From JAENVT01 sp031412355 (GTDB lineage Bacteria > Actinomycetota > Acidimicrobiia > Acidimicrobiales > Ilumatobacteraceae), in assembly GCA_031412355.1 (NCBI GenBank), contig JANOCR010000151.1, positions 1-6,427 of the forward strand: DNA of 6,427 nt, read 5' to 3'. The notes under the pieces were generated by a model that had not been told where the DNA came from, searched no databases, and saw only the letters and a program-made list of their open reading frames with translations. Made by a program: the position numbers and the translations under genes. Position 1 is the first letter of the stretch. The number at the start of each line of letters is the position of its first letter. Of the stretch, positions 1 to 4,677 are shown one piece after another.

Positions 1-1554
1 GCATACAGCGCGGCCAAGCCGGTGGTCGACTCGCGTAACCCGTCGCTGATCGCCGTCGGAGCCGTCGACCCCGCGAACGGAGCGACGATTGCCTCATACA
101 GTTCGCAGGGCCCAACCAACGACGGGCGCATCAAGCCAGACATCTCGGCGCCCTCCTGCGTGACGAGCACGGTCTACCCGACGTGCTTCAACGGCACCAG
201 CGCGGCGTCTCCGGCTGCGGCCGGCATGGCAGCACTACTGCTGGGACACGGCCTCGCACTGCCCGGCATGCCGCTGGCGGCGCTGACCAAGCATCTCGTC
301 GTGGACCGCGGTCCACCCGGCCCCGACAATTCGTACGGTGCAGGCGAGATCCGCCTACCAGCGACCCCGCCGGTCGCGGCCAACTCGCAACCGAGTTCGT
401 TCACCGCGCTCGCGGCACCGGTACGGCTGCTCGACACCAGGCCGCAGACATTCATCGGTCCGGCGAATCTCAGAGGGCCCCATCCGCAGTTCGCGATCAT
501 CGATCTGCCGATCTCGTCCAGCGGCGTCATTCCGCCTACTGCCACATCCGTGGCGGTCAACATCACGTCGACCGATGCGACGAGTCAGTTCTATGTGCAG
601 GCCTTGCCAACGTTGGGTGGCGCGATAGGCGGATTCTCGACAATCAACGTTGCTGCGCCCGGCCAGATCCGGCCGAACTTCGCGATCGTGCCACTCGGGC
701 AGGGCTCGATCTCCATGTTCATCCCGACCGGTGGCAACGTCATCGTCGACGCCATGGGCTACTTCGCACCGTCGGACGCGACATCGGCTGGGCGGTTCGT
801 GCCCATCAACCCGCGGCGCGCCCTCGACACCCGCCCCGAGCAACCCGGCCCCGTTCCAACCGGTTGGGCTGCGCACAAGCCCGGCATCGGCGAGACCGTC
901 AGGATCGACGTGCCTGCTGGCATCGGCGTGCCACCGGCCGGTGTCTCGGCGCTGGTCGTCAACGTCACGGCCACCGAACCGGTTGGTGCAGGGTTCATGC
1001 AGGCGCTGCCGACGGGCAGCAGTCCGGGACAGACGTCAACCGTCAACTATGTAGCGGGCGAGACCGCCGCGACCCATGCCATCGTGCCACTGGGAGCGGG
1101 TGGAACCATCGGGGTGTTCACCTCCCACAGCGCCCACCTGGTGGTCGATGTCATGGGCTACATCACCGACGGCACTCAACCGGCCAGCACCGTGGGTCGG
1201 TTCGTGCCGGTTGCACCCAGCCGCTTCTACGACAGCCGGCTGCCCCCGCACTCGATCCACAGCGGCGGGTCGACGATCACCGTGCCGTTGGCTGGTGCGT
1301 CGTTGGTCGTCCCCGCTGGCGCCGGTGCGATCTCGATGAACCTGACGTCTGACCAGGGTGTCGGCGCTGGATACGTCACGGCTTACCCCAGCGACGGAAC
1401 GTTCCCGCTTTCGTCGAACCTCAACTTCATCACCGCGACTCCTGTGGCCAACGCCGGCTTGGTCAAACTTTCCGGCGCCGGAGGGTTGAACACCTTCGTC
1501 AACGTCGCGACTCATGTCATCATCGATGTCAACGGCTACTTCACGGGTAGCTAA
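1..1554 (+). CDS. Secreted subtilisin-like (S8) serine peptidase with three C-terminal beta repeats; 5' end missing
   Basis: The reading frame is open from base 1, so the gene starts upstream; 517 residues are visible. Residues 15-50 read like the end of a subtilase catalytic domain (IAVGAVD, then ASYSSQGPTNDGRIKPDISAP). The active-site serine box GTSAASPAAAG follows, with Ser at residue 67 (bases 199-201). The catalytic Asp and His would lie off the left edge. Two cysteines (residues 53 and 62) just before the serine could form a disulfide, fitting an exported enzyme. After about residue 130 the protein is three tandem repeats of 118-135 residues, each with an (L)DTR/YDSR box near its start and a V(I)VDVxGY box at its end. 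Such repeats are common in exported proteins of Acidimicrobiia; their role is unproven, adhesion or substrate binding being plausible. There is no LPXTG motif or C-terminal membrane segment, so release or non-covalent attachment is inferred. The family call is firm; the substrate is unknown. Confidence 0.93.
   Translation, partial: AYSAAKPVVDSRNPSLIAVGAVDPANGATIASYSSQGPTNDGRIKPDISAPSCVTSTVYPTCFNGTSAASPAAAGMAALLLGHGLALPGMPLAALTKHLVVDRGPPGPDNSYGAGEIRLPATPPVAANSQPSSFTALAAPVRLLDTRPQTFIGPANLRGPHPQFAIIDLPISSSGVIPPTATSVAVNITSTDATSQFYVQALPTLGGAIGGFSTINVAAPGQIRPNFAIVPLGQGSISMFIPTGGNVIVDAMGYFAPSDATSAGRFVPINPRRALDTRPEQPGPVPTGWAAHKPGIGETVRIDVPAGIGVPPAGVSALVVNVTATEPVGAGFMQALPTGSSPGQTSTVNYVAGETAATHAIVPLGAGGTIGVFTSHSAHLVVDVMGYITDGTQPASTVGRFVPVAPSRFYDSRLPPHSIHSGGSTITVPLAGASLVVPAGAGAISMNLTSDQGVGAGYVTAYPSDGTFPLSSNLNFITATPVANAGLVKLSGAGGLNTFVNVATHVIIDVNGYFTGS
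394..1551 (+). repeat. Three tandem protein-level repeats (LDTR...VVDVxGYF type) at the C terminus of the peptidase
   Basis: The units are roughly 394-792, 793-1197 and 1198-1551. Shared landmarks are RFVP plus (L)DTR or YDSR at the start (DTR at 433-441 and 826-834, DSR at 1231-1239), a V(V)N(V/I)T strand in the middle, a QALPT/TAYPS strand, a (T)INVA/VNYVAGET/LNFITAT strand, an IVPLG-like strand and a closing VDVMGY/VDAMGY/IDVNGYF. Unit 1 lacks the RFVP lead-in, and unit 3 is shortest and most diverged, with a shorter insert after the DSR box. The similarity is at protein level; I see no long identical DNA stretch. Confidence 0.85.
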
Positions 1555-1563
1555 GTTGTCGTG

Positions 1564-1622
1564 CGAGTGTTACCGGCCCGTCGGAGTGTCTTCCGCCCGC
1601 CCGGGGTAGACGGAAACACTCG
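1564..1622 (+). promoter_or_regulatory. Structured spacer with two mutually exclusive hairpins before the Nudix-like gene
   Basis: The 3' arm CGGAAACACTCG (1611-1622) can pair with either of two upstream arms. Pairing with CGAGTGTTACCG (1564-1575) gives 11 of 12 pairs with one A-A mismatch. Pairing with GAGTGTCTTCCG (1584-1595) gives 11 pairs with one bulged C at 1590. The two cannot form together. No T-run follows, so a classic intrinsic terminator for the peptidase gene is not clear, although actinobacterial terminators often lack one. It could be a terminator, a processing signal or a leader switch; only the pairing is seen. Confidence 0.45.
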
Positions 1623-1649
1623 ATGGCCGAACTGACGGGAACAGTGTGA
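1623..1649 (+). CDS. Possible 8-codon leader ORF overlapping the start of the Nudix-like gene
   Basis: ATG at 1623 opens a frame encoding MAELTGTV that stops at TGA 1647-1649, overlapping the GTG start (1646-1648) of the next gene in the GTGA arrangement typical of translational coupling. The ATG sits directly after the hairpin arm ending at 1622, and its Shine-Dalgarno is weak. It may be chance; nothing but position supports it. Confidence 0.2.
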   Translation: MAELTGTV

Positions 1650-2182
1650 GCGACCAACTCGATACCAAGACCGGCTGGCTCGACAACGAGCTACTCGACA
1701 ACATCCGCGCCAACGTGCCACTCGTCTATGTCGACGCTGTGCCGGTCCGCGTCAACGATGTGGGCGTCGTCACCCACATCGGTCTGCTGTTGCGCCAAGC
1801 CGCGGACGGCACCATCAGCCGCATGGTCGTATCGGGTCGGGTGCTGTACGGCGAGCGCGTCCGCGACGCTCTGCTACGGCATCTCGAAAAGGATCTCGGG
1901 CCGGTGGCGTTGCCGCGCGTGCCTCCCGAGGTTGCCCCGTTCACCGTGGTCGAGTACTTCCCGCACCCCGACATCAGCGGCTTCCACGACCCGCGTCATC
2001 ATGCGGTCAGCTTGGCGTTCGTCGTGCCGGTCGCGGGTGATTGCCAACCCACCCAAGAGGCGCTCGATCTCGGTTGGTTCACGCCGACCGAGGCGATGAC
2101 CGATCAAGTGCGGCGCGAGATGACAGGCGGCCACGACCGCCTGATCCGTTTGGCGCTGGCGCACGTCGGCCAACTGCCGTGA
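1646..2182 (+). CDS. DUF4916 family protein, Nudix-like fold with degenerate Nudix box
   Basis: The product has 178 residues. It matches the actinobacterial DUF4916 family, a Nudix-related group of unknown substrate: an N-terminal helix (WLDNELLDNIRANVP), a strand PLVYVDAVPVRVND, then SRMVVSGRVLYGERVRDALLRHLEKDLGP and a C-terminal HAVSLAFVVPVAGDCQPTQEALDLGWFTP segment. Residues 64-86 follow the spacing of the Nudix signature (G64, E70, R78, G85). The REUxEE core, however, reads R78-H-L-E-K-D83, so two of the glutamates that normally bind metal are replaced and one is Asp. Hydrolysis may be altered or absent. The start is GTG 1646; there is only a weak GGGA upstream. The next gene converges from the other strand 12 bp away. 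The family call is good; the function is not known. Confidence 0.88.
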   Translation: MSDQLDTKTGWLDNELLDNIRANVPLVYVDAVPVRVNDVGVVTHIGLLLRQAADGTISRMVVSGRVLYGERVRDALLRHLEKDLGPVALPRVPPEVAPFTVVEYFPHPDISGFHDPRHHAVSLAFVVPVAGDCQPTQEALDLGWFTPTEAMTDQVRREMTGGHDRLIRLALAHVGQLP

Positions 2183-2194
2183 CCCAGTAGGGAC

Positions 2195-2563
2195 CTAGCC
2201 GCCCAGCACCAGGCAGAACGGATGACCCGCCGGGTCGAGGAAGACGCGAAACGAGTCGTGCTCGGGTTGAACCTCGGCCTTGCGAGCACCCACGGCGATC
2301 ACTGCGGCCTCGCCGGCGTCGAGGTCGTCGACATCGAAGTCGATGTGGGCCTGTTGTGGCTGGTCGGCGCTGGGCCACAGCGGCGGCCGGTGATCGGGAG
2401 CCAGTTGGAACGCAAGGCTCGCCCCGCCGTCGCTGCGTAGCTGAACCCATCCGCCGTCGTCGCGTTCTATCCCCCACCCGGTGATCGCAGAATAGAACTC
2501 GGCGACACGACGCGGTTCGGCGCAGTCAAGTGCAAAGACGGTGAGCTTGGCGATCGCAGACAT
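2195..2563 (-). CDS. VOC superfamily protein (glyoxalase-like domain)
   Basis: A single-domain protein of 122 residues, typical for small actinobacterial glyoxalase-like proteins. Seen: an N-terminal LTVFALDCAEPRRVAEFYSAITGW (the beta-alpha entry of a VOC module), GGWVQLR and ASLAFQLAPDHRPP, then QQAHIDFDVDDLDAGEA with His73, and the closing VFLDPAGHPFCLVL. Members of this superfamily include metal-dependent lyases, isomerases, dioxygenases and drug-binding proteins; the substrate cannot be told here. ATG 2563 is chosen because the family alignment begins at this Met; the frame stays open to 2647 but the extra residues look non-coding and lie in the DUF1697 gene. It follows DUF1697 by 16 nt and is probably co-transcribed, perhaps with an extra promoter of its own. 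No good Shine-Dalgarno is visible. Confidence 0.88.
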   Translation of the reverse strand: MSAIAKLTVFALDCAEPRRVAEFYSAITGWGIERDDGGWVQLRSDGGASLAFQLAPDHRPPLWPSADQPQQAHIDFDVDDLDAGEAAVIAVGARKAEVQPEHDSFRVFLDPAGHPFCLVLGG

Positions 2564-2569
2564 GTGGCG

Positions 2570-2575
2570 ATGGTA
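2570..2575 (-). promoter_or_regulatory. Candidate -10 box (TACCAT) for a leaderless VOC mRNA
   Basis: On the minus strand TACCAT fits the actinobacterial TANNNT -10 consensus and lies at -12 to -7 relative to the ATG at 2563. That spacing is typical of leaderless transcripts in this phylum. The absence of a Shine-Dalgarno agrees with this. No clear -35 is seen, which is common for such promoters, but chance matches are also common. Confidence 0.3.
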
Positions 2576-2579
2576 GTTG

Positions 2580-3116
2580 TCAGCCTGCGGAGAGCTCGAT
2601 GAGTTTGGCGACGGTGTTGAGATTCCGTGCTGTGCCACGCACACCAAGCCGCTTCTCGAGATAGTCGAGGGTCAGCTTCGATGTTCCTGCACCATTCGGG
2701 TAGTGGGCGTACAACTCGCTGCCGCGCAACTCGAAGCGATCGGGCACGAACCGCTGTGGCTCGAGCTTGTCGATGTTGTCGGGCGTCGGCACGCCGGCCA
2801 GAAACGTGACCAGCACTCGCGACCCGTTCGGCTCGTCCGCGAAAGGATTCGCAGCCAGGGTTGCGCGCAGCTCGTCGGGGGTGCGCAGCACGGCGGAGAC
2901 CGTCAACCCGAACGTCGCCTCGATGCCGGCGCAGATCTCGGCTGCCAGGCCGGCTCGATCAGTGCGAGCCGACTTCAGCACGACATTGCCGCTCTGGATG
3001 TAGGACGTCACCTCGGTGTGACCGAGTGAGGTCATCAGCGCCCTGAGCTCGGCCATCGGCAGCTTGTTGGCACCGCCCACGTTGACGCCGCGCAACAGCA
3101 CAACCCATGTCGCCAT
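2580..3116 (-). CDS. DUF1697 family protein
   Basis: A protein of 178 residues, the usual length for DUF1697. The family hallmarks are present: WVVLLRGVNVGGANKLPM at residues 4-21, ELRALMTSLGHTEVTSYIQSGNVVL at 23-47, an NPFA segment in the middle and a C-terminal TARNLNTVAKLIEL. The usual family form of the last motif is TARNWNTVxKL, so the Trp is Leu here. The biochemical function of the family is not established. ATG 3116 is chosen over the in-frame upstream start at 3218 because the family begins three to four residues before LLRGVNVGG. An AAGG stretch about 7 nt upstream can serve as ribosome binding site. It is divergent from the L,D-transpeptidase gene and upstream of the VOC gene on the same strand. 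Confidence 0.92.
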   Translation of the reverse strand: MATWVVLLRGVNVGGANKLPMAELRALMTSLGHTEVTSYIQSGNVVLKSARTDRAGLAAEICAGIEATFGLTVSAVLRTPDELRATLAANPFADEPNGSRVLVTFLAGVPTPDNIDKLEPQRFVPDRFELRGSELYAHYPNGAGTSKLTLDYLEKRLGVRGTARNLNTVAKLIELSAG

Positions 3117-3131
3117 CGCAGTACCTTGCCA

Positions 3132-3150
3132 CAGTGACACTGATGTGACA
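3132..3150. promoter_or_regulatory. Candidate operator in the DUF1697 / L,D-transpeptidase divergent spacer
   Basis: CAGTGACACTG (3132-3142) is a perfect inverted repeat around a central A. It overlaps two direct GTGACA copies at 3134-3139 and 3145-3150, spaced 11 bp start to start, about one helical turn. It lies 16 bp upstream of the DUF1697 start in the 125-bp region between two divergent genes, a fitting place for a regulator site. No regulator is assigned; the motif alone is seen. Confidence 0.3.
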
Positions 3151-3193
3151 GGTGAGGCCACGGTGGTGGCTGCGTTCTGGATGCGATCATCGC

Positions 3194-3199
3194 TAGAAT
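3194..3199 (+). promoter_or_regulatory. Candidate -10 box (TAGAAT) for the L,D-transpeptidase gene
   Basis: TAGAAT matches five of six bases of TATAAT and sits 43 bp before the ATG at 3242, which would give a leader of about 35 nt. No convincing -35 hexamer lies 16-18 bp upstream. It is the only AT-rich hexamer of this type in the spacer. Confidence 0.35.
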
Positions 3200-3241
3200 T
3201 GGCGTCGGCATGTTGCATTCCTCCCGATTCGACACCAACCG

Positions 3242-4294
3242 ATGACGCACCAGCACCGACGATCTACCCGACCGACAACACGCGCCCAGCGCGACGTTCG
3301 GCGCGCCCTCGCAGTGCTCGGTGCCGGCGCAGTGTTGATCGGCGTGATCTCGCTGGGCCAGTCTGTCTTCCAGCATTCGGCATCACCGGCTACGGCCGCA
3401 GCGCCCAACTCACAGGCCACACCGAGCTCTTCGACCACGATCGCCGCGGTAAACCCGGGCGTGATTGCCGACCCGACCAGCACCACCGTCGCCGCAGGCT
3501 CCGCACAGCTGCAAGCTGCCGACCAGGATGTCAGCGGCGACGAGCCAACCGCAGCGTCGGCTGGCTGCAAGCTCGACAAGCGCGAGCTTCGTATCGGCGA
3601 CACTGGCGCTGCAGTCACCTGTTTGCAGCAGGCGCTTATCGGCGCCGGGTATCTCAGTGGTTCGCCGGGCGGGCAGTTCGACAACGACACGTTCAGCGCA
3701 GTCAACAAGCTGCAGCAAGACAAGGACCTCTTCGTCGACGGCGTCGTCGGCCGCGAGACGGGACTGGCCCTCGGTGTGTGGCCCGACGAAGCATCGCTCG
3801 TCGTCCGTACCCCGCCGCCGCCCGACGGTGCGATGGACTTGCTCGGCTACCCGCTGTCGTTCGTGGCCACCAACGGTCCCGATGCGCCGCCACTGCCGGC
3901 AAATTCCGGGTCGGGCAAGCGTGTCGTCTACGACCGCTCCGGTCAACGCGTGTGGGCGGTCGACAAGAACGACCGAGTCATTCGCTCGTGGCTTGTGGCG
4001 GGTAGCAAGTACAACAACGAGGTGCCGGGCGTGCACAAGGTGTTCAGCCGCAGCGAGGTGTCGACCGCGTGGAACGGCAAGGCATACCTGCCGAAGATGA
4101 TCCGCTGGCTGAAGACCGACATCGGCAACATCGGGTTCCATGGGATCCCACGCCACGTCTCCGACGGATCGCGCTACATGAAGGACTCCGAGCTCGGCCA
4201 GCGGCTGTCCGGCGGCTGCCAGCGTCAGGCCGATGCCGACGCTGCCTTCATGTGGGATTTCGCCCAGGTGGGCACCACCGTCGTTGTTCTGTAG
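3242..4294 (+). CDS. Membrane-anchored L,D-transpeptidase (YkuD) with peptidoglycan-binding domain
   Basis: A 350-residue envelope protein. A basic N terminus (residues 1-21) precedes a hydrophobic segment (22-38) that acts as signal anchor, with no lipobox. A Ser/Thr/Ala/Pro-rich linker (about 45-108) spans the wall. Residues 109-179 form a peptidoglycan-binding type 1 domain (LRIGDTGAAVTCLQQALIGAGYL, FVDGVVGRETGLALGV), with Cys109 and Cys127 possibly paired. A YkuD domain runs from about 226 to the end. L,D-transpeptidases form 3-3 crosslinks in peptidoglycan or attach proteins to it, using a Cys nucleophile. Here the His motif is FHGIP (His300) and the Cys box is SGGCQRQ (Cys326). The usual form is SHGC followed by a hydrophobic residue and R/N, so the His of the box is Gly and the next hydrophobic residue is Gln. 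ATG 3242 is the only ATG, GTG or TTG after the in-frame stop at 3194; there is no clear Shine-Dalgarno. Confidence 0.92.
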   Translation: MTHQHRRSTRPTTRAQRDVRRALAVLGAGAVLIGVISLGQSVFQHSASPATAAAPNSQATPSSSTTIAAVNPGVIADPTSTTVAAGSAQLQAADQDVSGDEPTAASAGCKLDKRELRIGDTGAAVTCLQQALIGAGYLSGSPGGQFDNDTFSAVNKLQQDKDLFVDGVVGRETGLALGVWPDEASLVVRTPPPPDGAMDLLGYPLSFVATNGPDAPPLPANSGSGKRVVYDRSGQRVWAVDKNDRVIRSWLVAGSKYNNEVPGVHKVFSRSEVSTAWNGKAYLPKMIRWLKTDIGNIGFHGIPRHVSDGSRYMKDSELGQRLSGGCQRQADADAAFMWDFAQVGTTVVVL

Positions 4295-4326
4295 TCGGCA
4301 ATCGGGTTCAGGCCCGAGACGCGAAA

Positions 4327-4356
4327 GAACCGCCGACCCCGAAGGACCAGCGGTTC
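4327..4356 (+). terminator. Possible terminator hairpin after the L,D-transpeptidase gene
   Basis: GAACCGC (4327-4333) pairs perfectly with GCGGTTC (4350-4356) across a 16-nt loop, 32 bp past the stop codon. It is followed by GTTCAACT, not by a true T-run. It lies between two convergent genes, where termination from the left is expected. A smaller 5-bp stem (TCGGG/CCCGA, 4302-4317) precedes it. Confidence 0.4.
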
Positions 4357-4373
4357 GTTCAACTAACCGAGTG

Positions 4374-4393
4374 TGAAACCAAGACTGGTTTCA
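4374..4393 (-). terminator. Hairpin overlapping the stop codon of the cold-shock gene
   Basis: TGAAACCA (4374-4381) and TGGTTTCA (4386-4393) form a perfect 8-bp stem with a 4-nt loop. On the minus strand the TGA stop of the cold-shock gene is the first three bases of the stem. No T-run follows on either strand, so strong intrinsic termination is doubtful; it may protect the mRNA 3' end or work in both directions between the convergent genes. Confidence 0.4.
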
Positions 4394-4591
4394 GAGCGGC
4401 CTGACGTTTTGGGCTTCCTCGCCCTTGCGGCCGGGAGCAATGTCGAACTCGACGCTCTGGCCCTCTTGCAATGACTTGTAGCCATCGCCTTGGATGTTGG
4501 AGTAGTGAACGAAGACATCTTCGCCACCCTCACGTGCAATGAATCCAAAGCCCTTCTCGGCGTTGAAGAACTTTACGGTACCTGTAGTCAA
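4391..4591 (-). CDS. cspA: Cold-shock protein, CspA family
   Basis: A single cold-shock domain of 66 residues, the standard family size. It binds single-stranded RNA or DNA through RNP1 (KGFGFI, residues 13-18) and RNP2 (VFVHY, 26-30) and works as an RNA chaperone in the cytoplasm. The opening GTVKFFNAEKGFGFIA and the middle VHYSNIQGDGYKSLQEGQSVEFDI resemble mycobacterial CspA closely. The common Trp in KWFN is Phe here (residue 8), so the protein has no Trp. The start is TTG 4591; no in-frame ATG lies close upstream, and the MTTGTVKFFN register fits the family. Weak purine-rich GAGAG precedes it. It stands downstream of the methyltransferase on the same strand, with a terminator-like hairpin between them, so separate transcription is likely. 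The symbol reflects family resemblance, not proven orthology. Confidence 0.94.
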   Translation of the reverse strand: MTTGTVKFFNAEKGFGFIAREGGEDVFVHYSNIQGDGYKSLQEGQSVEFDIAPGRKGEEAQNVRPL

Positions 4592-4607
4592 CTGTCTCTC
4601 ATCTCAT
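4588..4607 (-). promoter_or_regulatory. Nested mini-ORFs leading into the TTG start of the cold-shock gene
   Basis: Reading the minus strand, ATG at 4607 gives a two-codon ORF (ATG AGA TGA) whose stop overlaps ATG 4602 as ATGA. That ATG gives a four-codon ORF (MRDS) whose TGA (4590-4588) overlaps the TTG start of the cold-shock gene as TTGA. Neither ATG is in frame with the gene. The chain could deliver terminating ribosomes to the weak TTG start, or it may be chance. Confidence 0.25.
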
Positions 4608-4608
4608 G

Positions 4609-4636
4609 AAAACGGCCCGCCAGATTCAGCGGGCCG
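4609..4636 (-). terminator. Intrinsic-type terminator between the methyltransferase and cold-shock genes
   Basis: Perfect 8-bp GC-rich stem: CGGCCCGC (4613-4620) with GCGGGCCG (4629-4636), loop of 8 nt. On the minus strand it is followed directly by TTTTC (4612-4608). It lies 41 bp past the methyltransferase stop and 17 bp upstream of the cold-shock start. Its simplest role is to end the oxidoreductase-methyltransferase transcript. If the cold-shock promoter lies before it, it would instead be a leader attenuator. Confidence 0.65.
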
Positions 4637-4677
4637 ATTGAACGCTATCGCCGAACGGCGGGAATGCGTCGTTCCGG

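Noticed and set aside
183..1352. 389-codon open frame on the plus strand, shifted against the peptidase
   Set aside because: It is Arg/Gly/His-rich and low in family signal, as expected for a shifted frame in GC-rich DNA; the peptidase frame has clear motifs throughout.
2564..2647. Longer N terminus for the VOC protein
   Set aside because: The extra 28 residues lie partly in the DUF1697 gene and do not resemble VOC proteins; the Met at 2563 fits the family start.
3117..3218. Longer N terminus for the DUF1697 protein
   Set aside because: The family begins three to four residues before LLRGVNVGG; the extension occupies the divergent promoter region.
3064..4005. 313-codon plus-strand frame across the DUF1697 start and the L,D-transpeptidase
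   Set aside because: It crosses both strongly supported genes in a shifted frame and shows only Arg/Ala-rich sequence.
4649..4660. CGCCGAACGGCG inverted repeat upstream of the cold-shock gene
   Set aside because: With a 4-nt loop only four pairs remain; too weak to call next to the clear 8-bp stem at 4613-4636.
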